NCBI RefSeq assembly: GCF_010894405.1
Contig: NZ_JAAIYA010000029.1
Span: forward strand, 110,683-174,682
Length of the DNA stretch: 64,000 nt
DNA from: Pyxidicoccus caerfyrddinensis
Lineage (GTDB): Bacteria; Myxococcota; Myxococcia; Myxococcales; Myxococcaceae
Direction of reading: 5' to 3'
Positions 32,669 through 41,457 of this stretch are shown in pieces (the first letter of the stretch is position 1; each line of letters opens with the position of its first letter). The notes under the pieces were generated by a model. It worked only from the letters and a program-made list of their open reading frames with translations. It had not been told where the DNA came from and ran no database searches. Both the position numbers and the translations under genes were made by a program.

Positions 32669-33153
32669 TCGAAGATCTCCTTGAGTGGGCGCTCGTAGCG
32701 CTGCTTGATGAGAGCTATCAGCTCCGCCTCGCTCTGGATGGCGAGCACATGCAGCAGGAGGACGCGATGGTCCGCCGACAGCTGCGCCCAGGCGGTGCCC
32801 GGCGTCAGCGTGACGATCATCGCCAGCACGGCCAACCCGTTCGGATCCCGCAGCTCGAGCGGAATGAGGACGAACCCGGAGCGAATGTCGCTCGAGCGCT
32901 GGGTGAGGATGGCCCACGCCACCTGGGCGTTCGACCGCAGCATCTCGAGCACCACCCGGCAGAACAGGCGTGCCATGACGAAAGGCTTGCGCATCCGCAC
33001 GGGGGCAGGCCTGAGACGGGCGGTCACCGCGGGCCAGAACAGCGCCAGGGCAGCGCCCAGCACCAGCGTTCCCGCGCTCACCGACTGCATGAGCAATATC
33101 CAGAGCAGGAGCAGCGCCACCGAGAGCACGGGGGAAGGAATGAGCCTCCTCAT
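32665..33153 (-). CDS. mrpE: Mrp-type Na+/H+ antiporter subunit E
   Basis: The 162-residue MrpE/MnhE-family protein has two N-terminal hydrophobic helices. A cytoplasmic domain follows with RSGFVLIPLELRDPNGLAVLAMIVTLTPGTAWAQLS, the family hallmark. It overlaps mrpD and mrpF by four bases each, so the order D-E-F is translationally coupled. Length is typical. Confidence 0.92.
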   Translation of the reverse strand: MRRLIPSPVLSVALLLLWILLMQSVSAGTLVLGAALALFWPAVTARLRPAPVRMRKPFVMARLFCRVVLEMLRSNAQVAWAILTQRSSDIRSGFVLIPLELRDPNGLAVLAMIVTLTPGTAWAQLSADHRVLLLHVLAIQSEAELIALIKQRYERPLKEIFE

Positions 33154-34790
33154 TGCCTGGCCTCCCGCGCCGTGGCTGGCGGCCGCACCTCTGCTCCGAG
33201 GACCGCATGGATGTATTCGCTCCGGTCATAGAGAGACTTCGCCGTCGCGCGAGCGAGCTCCATCGTGGGCCCTGCCGCGAGCGTCAGGACTCCGCACGCG
33301 GCGAGGAGCGCGACCAGGGGAAGCCCTTCCGGTGTCCGGACCCGGGGGCGCGCGCGCTGCATCTCCGACCAGAAGGTCCGGATTCCCGTCCGCGTGAGCG
33401 CGATGAGGGTGAGCAGGCCGCAGCCCAGCAGCACGCCGGTGAACAGCCATGCCCGGGGGGGGACTGGCACGCTCGCTCCACCCGACCCGAGCGCCGCCGA
33501 CAGCATGCCCAGCTTGCCGATGAAGGTTGGCAGGGGAGGCATGCCCGAGGTGAGCAGCGTACACGCGATGAAGGCCATGCCCATCAGGGCGGTGGAGGCG
33601 GGGAAGGGCAGGGCGACGAGCGGCGCCTCCTCGTCGTCGAGGTTGACCTCCTGCGCTTCGAGCGTCGCGCTGAGGAAGGGCGCCTCGTCCACGACAGTCG
33701 TACCCGCGCGCCAACGCTCGACGAGGTCCACGAGCAGGAAGAATGCGCTGGAGGCCAGCGTGGAGCCCACCAGGTAGAACACCGCGGCGCCGAGGGCGGC
33801 TTCCTCGCCCAGCCCCAGCGCGGCCAGGAGCGTCCCGGCGGAGACCATCACCCCCGCCGCCGCCTGGACCGCGAGCCGCTGCGAGGCGAGCATCCCCAGG
33901 GCCGCGAGCACCGCGGAGACCCCTCCGAACACGAACAGTCCGTCCGCGCCGAACCCCGCCAGCGGCCCCCCGGCGAACATCAGCGTCCACAGGCGAATCA
34001 GCGCGTAGACACCGACCTTCGTGAGCACCGCGAACATCGCCGCCACGGGCGGGGTCGCCGACGCATAGGCGGGGACGAGCCAGAAGTTGAGCGGCCAGGC
34101 CGCCGCCTTGGCCAGGAACGCCACCGCGAGGATGGCGGCTCCCGCGTCGATGAGATGCCGGTTGGCCACCTGCCCCTCCGACAGGCGCGCGGAGAGTTCC
34201 GCCATGTTGAGCGTCCCCGTGACGCCGTAGATGACCGACACGCCGATGAGGAAGAGTGACGAGGCGGCGAGGTTCACCGCCACGTAGTGCACGCCCGCGC
34301 GGACCCGCGGCTTTCCGGAGCCATGCAGCAACAGGCCGTACGAAGCGGCGAGCAGGATCTCGAAGAAGACGAAGAGATTGAAGACATCCGCCGTCAGGAA
34401 CGCGCCCGAGAGCCCCATGAGCTGCAGCTGGAAGAGCGGGTGGAAGTGAATGCCCGCACGGTGCCAGCGCGCGGAGGCGAAGCAGAGCGCGCAGGCGCCC
34501 AGGAGCCAGGTCAGCACCAGCATTCCCGCCGAGAGGCGGTCCACCGCGAGCGTGATGCCGAACGGCGCGGGCCAGTTGCCGGGCAGATAGGCCACGGTGC
34601 CGTACGCGTCCACCCATGCGAAGAGCGCCGCCGAGACGGCGAGCCCCAGGAGCGCGGAGCTCATCCCCAGCACGAGCTTGGCGGTGCGCTTCCCCTCACC
34701 CATGAGGAGCATCACCGCGGCGCTCAGCATGGGCAGGAGGATGGGGGCCACCATCACGTGAGGCATCAGGCCCTGGATGAGCGCTCTCAT
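33150..34790 (-). CDS. mrpD: Mrp-type Na+/H+ antiporter subunit D
   Basis: The 546-residue polytopic protein is homologous to complex I NuoN/NuoM-type subunits. It has FNLFVFFEILLAASYGLLLHG (membrane Glu of the proton pathway), FLAKAAAWPLNFWLVPAYA (conserved Lys and Pro) and LTSGMPPLPTFIGKLGML. A hydrophilic insertion (~residues 365-395, DEAPFLSATLEAQEVNLDDEE) is acidic. ATG at 34790 overlaps the mrpC stop. It is expected to form part of the ion-translocating channel with MrpA. Confidence 0.93.
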   Translation of the reverse strand: MRALIQGLMPHVMVAPILLPMLSAAVMLLMGEGKRTAKLVLGMSSALLGLAVSAALFAWVDAYGTVAYLPGNWPAPFGITLAVDRLSAGMLVLTWLLGACALCFASARWHRAGIHFHPLFQLQLMGLSGAFLTADVFNLFVFFEILLAASYGLLLHGSGKPRVRAGVHYVAVNLAASSLFLIGVSVIYGVTGTLNMAELSARLSEGQVANRHLIDAGAAILAVAFLAKAAAWPLNFWLVPAYASATPPVAAMFAVLTKVGVYALIRLWTLMFAGGPLAGFGADGLFVFGGVSAVLAALGMLASQRLAVQAAAGVMVSAGTLLAALGLGEEAALGAAVFYLVGSTLASSAFFLLVDLVERWRAGTTVVDEAPFLSATLEAQEVNLDDEEAPLVALPFPASTALMGMAFIACTLLTSGMPPLPTFIGKLGMLSAALGSGGASVPVPPRAWLFTGVLLGCGLLTLIALTRTGIRTFWSEMQRARPRVRTPEGLPLVALLAACGVLTLAAGPTMELARATAKSLYDRSEYIHAVLGAEVRPPATAREARQ

Positions 34791-35125
34791 TCTTCGGTGC
34801 CGTCCACGTGATCGGTCCCGGTCATCCCGCGCGAGGCCATGATGATGACCAGGAGCAGCGCCGTCATCGCGAAGCTGATGACGATGGCGGTCAGCACGAG
34901 CGCCTGGGGGACCGGGTCGGTGTAGTGGGCGAGGTCCGGCGGGACGCCGTCCGCGAGGATGGGCTCCTTGTCGATGGCCAGGCCGCCGATGCTGAAGATG
35001 AAGAGGTTGACCGCGTAGGCGAGGAGAGACAGGCCAACGACCAGCTGGAACGTGCGGGGCCGCAGCAGGAGCCAGACGCCCGAGCCGGTGAGGATGCCGA
35101 TGGCAAGCGCAAGCACCACCTCCAT
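34787..35125 (-). CDS. mrpC: Mrp-type Na+/H+ antiporter subunit C
   Basis: The 112-residue protein is a NuoK/MnhC homologue with three membrane helices (EVVLALAIGILTGSGVWLLL, TFQLVVGLSLLAYAVNLFIF, ALVLTAIVISFAMTALLLVII). The conserved DPVPQALVLTAIVI segment is present. ATG at 35125 shares bases with the stop of the mrpAB fusion (TGATG). The C-terminal tail is acidic (DHVDGTEE). Confidence 0.93.
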   Translation of the reverse strand: MEVVLALAIGILTGSGVWLLLRPRTFQLVVGLSLLAYAVNLFIFSIGGLAIDKEPILADGVPPDLAHYTDPVPQALVLTAIVISFAMTALLLVIIMASRGMTGTDHVDGTEE

Positions 35126-38016
35126 CAGTCTTCTCCCGAGGCCCGGTGAGCGCGGATCGACTGGTGCGCGAGCGCCACGAGGATGAGCAACGTGGAGCCC
35201 AGCACCAGGCAGAACACGCCCAGGTCGAAGAACACCGCGCTTCCGATGTGGAGCTCGCCGAGCACCGGCACGCTCAGATGGAAGGTGTGCGAGGTGAGGA
35301 GCGGATACCCGGCCACGAACGCCCCCGAGGCTGTGCCGAGCACCAACAGGAGCCCGCCGCCCATCAGCGCGCGCGGCGCGAGGCGCAGCCGCTGCTCGAC
35401 CCACTCCGTCCCGGAGATGAGGTACTGGAGCAGCAAGCCCACCGACATCACCAGCCCCGCCACGAACCCACCGCCCGGCGCGTTGTGCCCGCGCAGGAAG
35501 AAGAACGTCGCCACGACTCCCGAGACGGGCAGGAGCAGGCGGACCAGCACCGCGGGCACCATCAGGTAGCCCACCGCCGTGTCGCGCGCCAGGCGTGGGT
35601 TCACGAGGTCTGTTTGCAGGTCCTGCGACAGCGCCCGCTGCTGTGGAGGGAGCGCCATCACCTCGGGCGCCGGCCGGAAGCGCCGCAGGAGCGCGTAGAC
35701 CGTGAGCGCGACGAGCGAGAGCACCACCCCCTCTCCGAAGGTGTCGAACCCGCGGAAGTCCACCAGCATTACGTTCACCACGTTCCGCCCGCCTCCGCCG
35801 CTCAGGGAGTTCTCGAGGAAGAAGGAGGTGCGCTCGGGGAGCTCGCGCGTCATCACCGCGTAGGCGAGGATGGCCATCCCGCCGCCCGCGCCCACGGCGA
35901 CGATGAAGTCGCGGGCCCGCCGGCCCCTGGCGCGCCGCAGGGTGTGCGCGTCGTACACGCCGCGAGCCGGCTCCCTCGCCGGGAGCCACCTGAGCCCGAG
36001 CAGGATGAGCAGCGTCGTCACCACCTCGACGGTGAGCTGGGTGAGCGCCAGGTCCGGAGCGGAGAACCAGATGAACGTGACGCAGCTCACCGCGCCCGCG
36101 GTCCCCGAGAGCATGAGCGCGGCGAGCCGGTGGAACTTCGCCTGCCAGGCTGCGCCCACCGCCGCGGCGCCTCCGGTCACCCACAGCGCGATGAACACCG
36201 GCGAGAGCGGCACCAGCGGACGATCTCCCTTGCCGATGCCACCCCACAGCGCCGCGACGCCTACCAGCAGCGTGACCAGCACCATCGCCAGCAGCTGCCG
36301 CTGGAGCCCCGCGGTGAGCAGCCAGCGGCGCAGCCACCGGCTCGCCGCGGTGAGCCACGCCAGCAGTGACGTGAAGAGCCTCGCGCCATCCCACCGCTCC
36401 ACGAAGCGGCCTCCGAGGCCCACCCGTCCAGCCTCCAGCCAGCGGCTCCCCCTGTACAACATCGCGCCCCCGCCGAGCGCCAGCGCACTCATGAGGAGCG
36501 GGGGCGTGAACCCATGCCAGAGCTCGAGGCTGTAGGGCGGAGGCTGTCCGCCGACGACCGGCCAGGACGCGGCCTCGAGGATGGGCCCGATGGACATTGC
36601 TGGCGCGATGCCCACCACCAGGCACGCGAGGACCAGCACCTCGACGGGGACGCGCATCCACCTGGGGGGCTCCTCCGGGACACGCGGGGTGTTCAGCGCG
36701 CTGGCGGGCCCGAAGAACACCTTCACCGAGAACCGGAGCGAGTAGGCGACGCTCCCCATGCCCGCCAGGGTCGCCGCGATGGGCAGGCCCCACTCCACGA
36801 CGGGGTGGGCGTCGATGAAGACGGTCTCCGCGAAGAACATCTCCTTCGACAGGAAGCCATTGAGCAGGGGGACTCCCGCCATCGCCGCCGTGGCGACGAG
36901 CGCGAGCGTGCCGGTGATGGGCATCAGGCGGAAGAGCCCCGACAGCCGCCGGAGGTCCCGCGTCCCCGTCTCGTGGTCGATGATGCCCACCGCCATGAAC
37001 AGCGACGCCTTGAAGGCCGCGTGGTTCATGATGTGAAACACCGCCGCGACCGCCGCGAGCGGGCTGTTGAGCCCCAGCAGCAGCACCACCAGTCCGAGGT
37101 GGGAGATGGTGGAGTAGGCGAGCAGCCCCTTCAGGTCGCGCTGGAACAGGGCCGCCCACGCGCCGAGCAGCAGCGTGACGAGCCCCGCCGAGCCGGTGAG
37201 CCAGAACCAGGTCTCCGTCCCCGACAGCGCCGGCCACAGCCGCGCCAGCAGGAACACGCCCAGCTTCACCATGGTCGCCGAGTGCAGATACGCCGACACC
37301 GGCGTCGGGGCCGCCATCGCGTTCGGGAGCCAGAAGTGGAAGGGGAACTGGGCGCTCTTGGTGAACACGCCAAGCAGGATGAGGCAGAGCGCCACCGGGT
37401 AGAGCGGGTGGCCCTTGATGACCTGTGCGCTCCCGAGGACGGTGTCCAGCTCGTAGCTGCCGGCCGCCTTGCCGAGCACCAGCAGCCCCGCGAGGAGGCA
37501 CAGGCCGCCCATGCCGGTGACGGTGAGCGCCATCCGGGCCCCGCGCTGCGCGTCCTTCCGATGGTTCCAGTAGCCGATGAGCAGGAACGAGAAGACGGAG
37601 GTCAGCTCCCAGAAGAAGGCCAGCTGCAGCAGGTTTCCCGAGAGGACCACGCCCAGCATCGCCCCCATGAAGGCCAGGAGGAAGGCGAAGAACCTCGGCA
37701 CCGGGTCCTGCGGCGAGAGGTAGTACCGCGCATACAGCATCACCAGCGCGCCGATGCCCAGGACGAGCACGCAGAATGTCCAGGAGAGGCCGTCGAGCCG
37801 CAGCACGAGGTCGAGTCCGAGCGAGGGTATCCACTCGAAGCGCTCGACACGCAGGCCTCCGCCCTGGACGCTCGGGAAGTGGAGCGCCACGCCCACCAGG
37901 CCCACCAGCGCGGTGAGGCCCGCGAGCCCCGCCGCGCGGTTCCGGGCGCTCGTGGGCAGCAGTGCCGCGATGACACTGGAGACCCAGGGAATGGCCAGGA
38001 GGGCAATGAGCGGCAT
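35125..38016 (-). CDS. mrpA: Mrp-type Na+/H+ antiporter, fused subunits A and B
   Basis: The 963-residue protein has an N-terminal NuoL-like MrpA region, with FFWELTSVFSFLLIGYW, HFWLPNAMAAPTPVSAYLHSATMVKLG and LLNGFLSKEMFF. A DUF4040/MbhE-like part (FSAPDLALTQLTVEVVTTLLILL) follows. The C-terminal ~150 residues match MrpB (NAPGGGFVAGLVMSVGLLLQYLISG). The fusion explains why no separate mrpB gene is present. ATG at 38016 overlaps the stop of the universal stress protein gene (TGATG). The complex would exchange Na+ (or other monovalent cations) for protons and support pH and salt homeostasis. Confidence 0.93.
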   Translation of the reverse strand: MPLIALLAIPWVSSVIAALLPTSARNRAAGLAGLTALVGLVGVALHFPSVQGGGLRVERFEWIPSLGLDLVLRLDGLSWTFCVLVLGIGALVMLYARYYLSPQDPVPRFFAFLLAFMGAMLGVVLSGNLLQLAFFWELTSVFSFLLIGYWNHRKDAQRGARMALTVTGMGGLCLLAGLLVLGKAAGSYELDTVLGSAQVIKGHPLYPVALCLILLGVFTKSAQFPFHFWLPNAMAAPTPVSAYLHSATMVKLGVFLLARLWPALSGTETWFWLTGSAGLVTLLLGAWAALFQRDLKGLLAYSTISHLGLVVLLLGLNSPLAAVAAVFHIMNHAAFKASLFMAVGIIDHETGTRDLRRLSGLFRLMPITGTLALVATAAMAGVPLLNGFLSKEMFFAETVFIDAHPVVEWGLPIAATLAGMGSVAYSLRFSVKVFFGPASALNTPRVPEEPPRWMRVPVEVLVLACLVVGIAPAMSIGPILEAASWPVVGGQPPPYSLELWHGFTPPLLMSALALGGGAMLYRGSRWLEAGRVGLGGRFVERWDGARLFTSLLAWLTAASRWLRRWLLTAGLQRQLLAMVLVTLLVGVAALWGGIGKGDRPLVPLSPVFIALWVTGGAAAVGAAWQAKFHRLAALMLSGTAGAVSCVTFIWFSAPDLALTQLTVEVVTTLLILLGLRWLPAREPARGVYDAHTLRRARGRRARDFIVAVGAGGGMAILAYAVMTRELPERTSFFLENSLSGGGGRNVVNVMLVDFRGFDTFGEGVVLSLVALTVYALLRRFRPAPEVMALPPQQRALSQDLQTDLVNPRLARDTAVGYLMVPAVLVRLLLPVSGVVATFFFLRGHNAPGGGFVAGLVMSVGLLLQYLISGTEWVEQRLRLAPRALMGGGLLLVLGTASGAFVAGYPLLTSHTFHLSVPVLGELHIGSAVFFDLGVFCLVLGSTLLILVALAHQSIRAHRASGED

Positions 38017-38969
38017 CAGGACTTGCGGACCCCATGGCGCCTGGGAGGAACCACCAGGACGTCGCACGTCACATCCCGGAGGACGTCCCCGGCGACAGTC
38101 CCGAGGAGCGCGTGCGCGATTCCAGCACGGCCATGCGTTCCGAGCAGCAGGAGGTCCGCCCGGCTCTTCGCGACGACGTCCGGGATGACCGTCCTGGGCG
38201 AGCCGTACCGGACGTGGGACTTCCAGGTGAGACTGTCGTCCGGCGAGATCTTCATTTCCACCAACGCGGTGGAAATCATCCGCGCGAGCCCGTGAAGGGC
38301 CTTCTGGCGGTAGTACTTGCGGTACTCCTGGCCCTGCTCCGGCGAGAGGCTCGGATAGATCAGCCCGTGATACGGGGCATCGTAGGCATGGACCAGCCCG
38401 ACTTGCGGGCGGGGCGGCGGGAGCACCCGGAGGGACAGGGCAAGCACACCACGGGCGGCCTCATCCATGTCCAGGGCGAGCAGGGGGCGGCGATAGGTCC
38501 CGTGAGGCTGGCGGCGAACGGCCAGGACAGGCAGCTGCCCCCTTCGGATGACGCGCTCCGCGGTCGACCCCAGGACGAGCTCGCGGAGCGTCCGGCCGTG
38601 GCCGCGACCCATCACGATGAGCTCGGCCTCGTGTGAATGCGCTTGCTTTGCAATCTCGGTCGCGGCGACGCCCACCACGACCTGCGGCACGGCCTTGGCA
38701 CGCTCCGGGAGCCTGGGCGCCAGGCTCTTCGCCGCGAGCTCGAGGGCCTTCCTCGCATCGTGCTCCGCCTGGAGCCTGTCTTCTCGCGGGAGGCCCCTCG
38801 GCACCACGTGAAGGAGGGTGAGCCGGGCGTTCCTGGCGAGGGGGAGCAACGCCGCGCGCGCCAGGACCCGTCCCATCGCCGCTGAGAGGTCCACGGGGAC
38901 GAGCAGCGAATGAAAGGCGTGGCGCCTGTCCTGCCCAGCCTCGTGCGAGGCACGGTGCTCCTGGGTCAT
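38016..38969 (-). CDS. Tandem universal stress protein (UspA family)
   Basis: The 317-residue protein has two Usp domains. Domain 1 begins LVPVDLSAAMGRVLARAALLP and ends with the nucleotide-binding segment MGRGHGRTLRELVLGSTAERVIRR. Domain 2 ends LGTHGRAGIAHALLGTVAGDVL. Both keep the G-x2-G-x9-G(S/T) pattern of ATP-binding Usp proteins. It is the first gene of the mrp operon, overlapping mrpA, so stress sensing and antiporter expression are linked at least transcriptionally. Confidence 0.9.
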   Translation of the reverse strand: MTQEHRASHEAGQDRRHAFHSLLVPVDLSAAMGRVLARAALLPLARNARLTLLHVVPRGLPREDRLQAEHDARKALELAAKSLAPRLPERAKAVPQVVVGVAATEIAKQAHSHEAELIVMGRGHGRTLRELVLGSTAERVIRRGQLPVLAVRRQPHGTYRRPLLALDMDEAARGVLALSLRVLPPPRPQVGLVHAYDAPYHGLIYPSLSPEQGQEYRKYYRQKALHGLARMISTALVEMKISPDDSLTWKSHVRYGSPRTVIPDVVAKSRADLLLLGTHGRAGIAHALLGTVAGDVLRDVTCDVLVVPPRRHGVRKS

Positions 38970-39004
38970 GCCGGGAATTGAGCCAGCCTGCTCGTTCCCA
39001 TGTC

Positions 39005-39038
39005 ACGCCATACGGGGCAGGCGGCGGTCGTGTGGCGT
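39005..39038. promoter_or_regulatory. Imperfect palindrome upstream of the usp-mrp operon
   Basis: ACGCCATACG (39005-39014) and CGTGTGGCGT (39029-39038) are 10-base arms with one mismatch and a 14-base centre. They lie 36-69 bases upstream of the usp start. It could be an operator or a 5' leader hairpin; there is no direct evidence for either. Confidence 0.3.
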
Positions 39039-39108
39039 TGGGTACGTGACGGATGGAGCGGTCGTCGCCGCTTGCGAGCCGAGAGCGGCTAACGGCCGAA
39101 CCGCGCCG

Positions 39109-39753
39109 TCAGTCCCAGACGAACAGCCACTTCACGGCCTTCCCCAGGCCGTAGAACACCCAACCCACGGGGCCGGGGCGCACGGGGCGGCGGAACTCCA
39201 GGCTCACCGTGGCCAGCGTCACCTGGTTGTCCAGCGACTCCAGCCGCGCCTTGAGGGACTCGTACTCCGCGGTGACGCGCTCCAATTCCTTCTCCACCCG
39301 GAGCGTGTCCTCCACCGTGACGGCCCGCTGCAAGAGCTCCAGGTACCGCTCGCGGACGCGCTCCAGGTTGGCCAGCCGGACCTTCAGGTCCTGGTGTGCC
39401 TCCGTCACGTCGTCGGCGGTCACCGACTGCTCGGCCACGTGGCCCAGCCCGGGGACCTCCCCGAGGAACACGTCCAGGCGCTCCGCCGGCACCCGCACCG
39501 TGGCCGACTCGGAGGTGACGCGCTGGGCGTAGCCCCCGTGCGTCTTCGCCAGGGACACCGCCTGCGCGGGGCCCTTCTCGGGGTCCGCGCGCTCCACCTC
39601 CAGCATGGCCGTGCGGATGATGGAGCGGTTCGCCTCGACCGACCCCGGAGCCTCCTCCGAGACGGACATCATCCCGTCCCGGGTGCGCACCGATGGCGCC
39701 GCGGTGGAACAGGCGGCGAGGACGAAGAACGAGGCGAGGAGGAGGGGACGCAC
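39109..39753 (-). CDS. DUF4349 lipoprotein
   Basis: The 214-residue protein has a lipoprotein signal peptide (RPLLLASFFVLAAC). The DUF4349 body has RSIIRTAMLEVERADPEKGPAQAVSLAKTHGGYAQ, a coiled-coil region (LKVRLANLERVRERYLELLQRAVTVEDTLRVEKELERVTAEYESLKARLESL) and a C-terminal hydrophobic segment near the end. GTG at 39753 is preferred because GAAAGGAAA precedes it; GTG at 39777 is an alternative. DUF4349 proteins are envelope proteins of unknown function. Confidence 0.8.
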   Translation of the reverse strand: MRPLLLASFFVLAACSTAAPSVRTRDGMMSVSEEAPGSVEANRSIIRTAMLEVERADPEKGPAQAVSLAKTHGGYAQRVTSESATVRVPAERLDVFLGEVPGLGHVAEQSVTADDVTEAHQDLKVRLANLERVRERYLELLQRAVTVEDTLRVEKELERVTAEYESLKARLESLDNQVTLATVSLEFRRPVRPGPVGWVFYGLGKAVKWLFVWD

Positions 39754-39884
39754 GGCTTTCCTTTCAGGTGAGGGCACAGGCGGCAGGTGCCCTCCAGGAC
39801 GCGCGCGCCGGGCTCGTGGTTCCCTACCTTCCGCACGAGCCCGGGGGACTTCACTTCGGTTCAGCGAGACGGCGGGACTCCCTA

Positions 39885-40088
39885 TCAGGAGGCCCGGACC
39901 GAGGGGACGACCGCGGCAGTCGCGACGTCACCCTCGTAATAGATGCTGGCGCTGCCCTTCTTATAGACGACGAGCACCCGATCACTCTGCTCCAGCAGGT
40001 CGGAAGCCTTCTCCGTGGCCTTGCGAACCAGGGCGTCGAACTCTCCCGAGCGTTGCTTGCTACCCGCCCGGACTGTCACGACTGGCAT
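39885..40088 (-). CDS. Small hypothetical protein (67 residues)
   Basis: ATG at 40088 (MPVVTVRAG) is preceded at a distance by AAGGAGCGGG. The product is soluble, with a helix containing FDALVRKATEKASDLLEQSDRVLVVYKKG and a short hydrophobic tail. Codon use and length consistency suggest a real gene. No family is recognised. Confidence 0.5.
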   Translation of the reverse strand: MPVVTVRAGSKQRSGEFDALVRKATEKASDLLEQSDRVLVVYKKGSASIYYEGDVATAAVVPSVRAS

Positions 40089-40229
40089 GCGGTGTCCCGC
40101 TCCTTGTGTCCCGCGGCGGGTGGCGCCAGGAAGACCTGGCCCCGCGCCCATCCGCGAGTAACGGACGTGTCATAGCCAACGGAACACTTCGTTGACAAGC
40201 GCCCCGCAGCATGGCGGGAAGGGACTCCC

Positions 40230-40832
40230 ATGAACCGCAAGCTCCCCGTTTTGCTGGTTTTTTCGCTTGGTCTTGCTTCCGTCGCCCACGCGCAGTCGGA
40301 GCGGCCTCCCGAGCATGTGTCGCCGACGCCTGCATGGCTGCCCCGGGGTGTCTTCCTGGGAACCACCGTCCGTCAGGGCGCCGTCACCCCGCGGGTGAAG
40401 GTGCAGTGGCAGCTCACCTTCTTCCAGGACCGCAACGACGCCTTCGCGCTGCTGCTGGAGGGCGGGCTGGGGTGGGCCGCCGCCTTCCCGGACCCGGAGG
40501 CGGGCGCGCCGCAGACCCAGCTGGGCTCCTACTACGAGCACACCGCCCTGGTGGGCGTCGGCTACCGCAACCAGCGGACGGGCGGCGCGCACTGGGGCTT
40601 CCAGGTGACGGGCGGCCCCGTCTTCTACGGCGCCCACTTCGACGGGGGCGCTCCGGCGGACCACCGCACGACGGGCATCCTCGAGGGCCGCATCCACCTG
40701 GGCTACCAGTGGGGCGCGACGGGGGTGGGGGCCGCCGTGGGCTACTCCGAGCCCTTCGGCCTCAAGAAGCGCAGCCTCGGTCGCTACTTCGTGGGTGGCC
40801 CGATGTTCGGGTTGTTCATGGATTGGCGCTAG
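40230..40832 (+). CDS. Secreted hypothetical protein, probably an outer-membrane barrel
   Basis: The 200-residue protein has a clear signal peptide (MNRKLPVLLVFSLGLASVAHA). The rest is rich in aromatic/Gly alternating strands (WQLTFFQDRNDAFALLLEGGLGW, GFQVTGGPVFYGAHF) and ends in MFGLFMDWR. This composition suits a small outer-membrane beta-barrel. No named family is recognised. It is 42 bases upstream of the FHA gene on the same strand. Confidence 0.65.
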   Translation: MNRKLPVLLVFSLGLASVAHAQSERPPEHVSPTPAWLPRGVFLGTTVRQGAVTPRVKVQWQLTFFQDRNDAFALLLEGGLGWAAAFPDPEAGAPQTQLGSYYEHTALVGVGYRNQRTGGAHWGFQVTGGPVFYGAHFDGGAPADHRTTGILEGRIHLGYQWGATGVGAAVGYSEPFGLKKRSLGRYFVGGPMFGLFMDWR

Positions 40833-40874
40833 ACTCCGCGCAAGGTTCGTGAGCAAAGCACCCGCACCCTCCGT

Positions 40875-41387
40875 ATGTCCGAGCTGCTCAGCGCCCATGC
40901 ATCGCGGTACCTGCGCAGCCGCGGCGAGCTTGAGCGGGGCCTGCCTCCGGCGCTGCTCGTCTTCACTCCCTCCCCCCAGGCGCCAGGGGTGCTGGGGGAG
41001 GAGGAGTACCGGATGAAGACGGTGACGAACGCGGGGGCGCCCACGCTGGGGGCGAGCGAGTCGCTGGTCTTCCCGGTTTTGAAGTCGCGGACGAATGCCT
41101 TCGGCCGGGGAATCACGGTGGGGCGCACGGGCAACAACGACGTGGTGCTGGACGACGGCAGTGTGTCCCGGTTTCACGCGTGGTTCTCCCGCGAGGAGGG
41201 TCAGGAGGGCTTCCTCCTGACGGACGCCGGCTCCAAGAACGGCTCCTGGGTGGGCGGGGTGCGGCTCACCCCCCGCCGGGCGGTGCCCGTGGAGGACGGC
41301 GCCCGGTTGCGTTTCGGTCAGGTGGAGGTGGCCTTCTACACGGCCAGCGGCTTTGTCCGGATGCTGGCCGTGAGGATGGCTCCCTGA
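40875..41387 (+). CDS. FHA-domain protein
   Basis: The 170-residue protein has an N-terminal ~70 residues without a known fold. An FHA domain follows: GRGITVGRTGNNDVVLDDGSVSRFHAWFS, then LTDAGSKNGSWVGGVRL. Arg, Ser, His and Asn of the phospho-Thr-binding surface are all present (GR, SRFH, SKNG). It should recognise phospho-Thr proteins made by Ser/Thr kinases. The adjacent PP2C phosphatase gene strongly suggests a joint phospho-signalling role. Confidence 0.9.
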   Translation: MSELLSAHASRYLRSRGELERGLPPALLVFTPSPQAPGVLGEEEYRMKTVTNAGAPTLGASESLVFPVLKSRTNAFGRGITVGRTGNNDVVLDDGSVSRFHAWFSREEGQEGFLLTDAGSKNGSWVGGVRLTPRRAVPVEDGARLRFGQVEVAFYTASGFVRMLAVRMAP

Positions 41388-41457
41388 GCCTTGCCACGTC
41401 TTCGGCGGCCTGCGTAACGTGCGGCGTCGCCTTCTGTCACACACGGGAGTGTTCGCG

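Noticed and set aside
35126..38035. Long alternative minus-strand frame through mrpA, continuing into mrpC
   Set aside because: Only the last 112 codons match MrpC. The rest is out of frame with the clear MrpA-MrpB protein.
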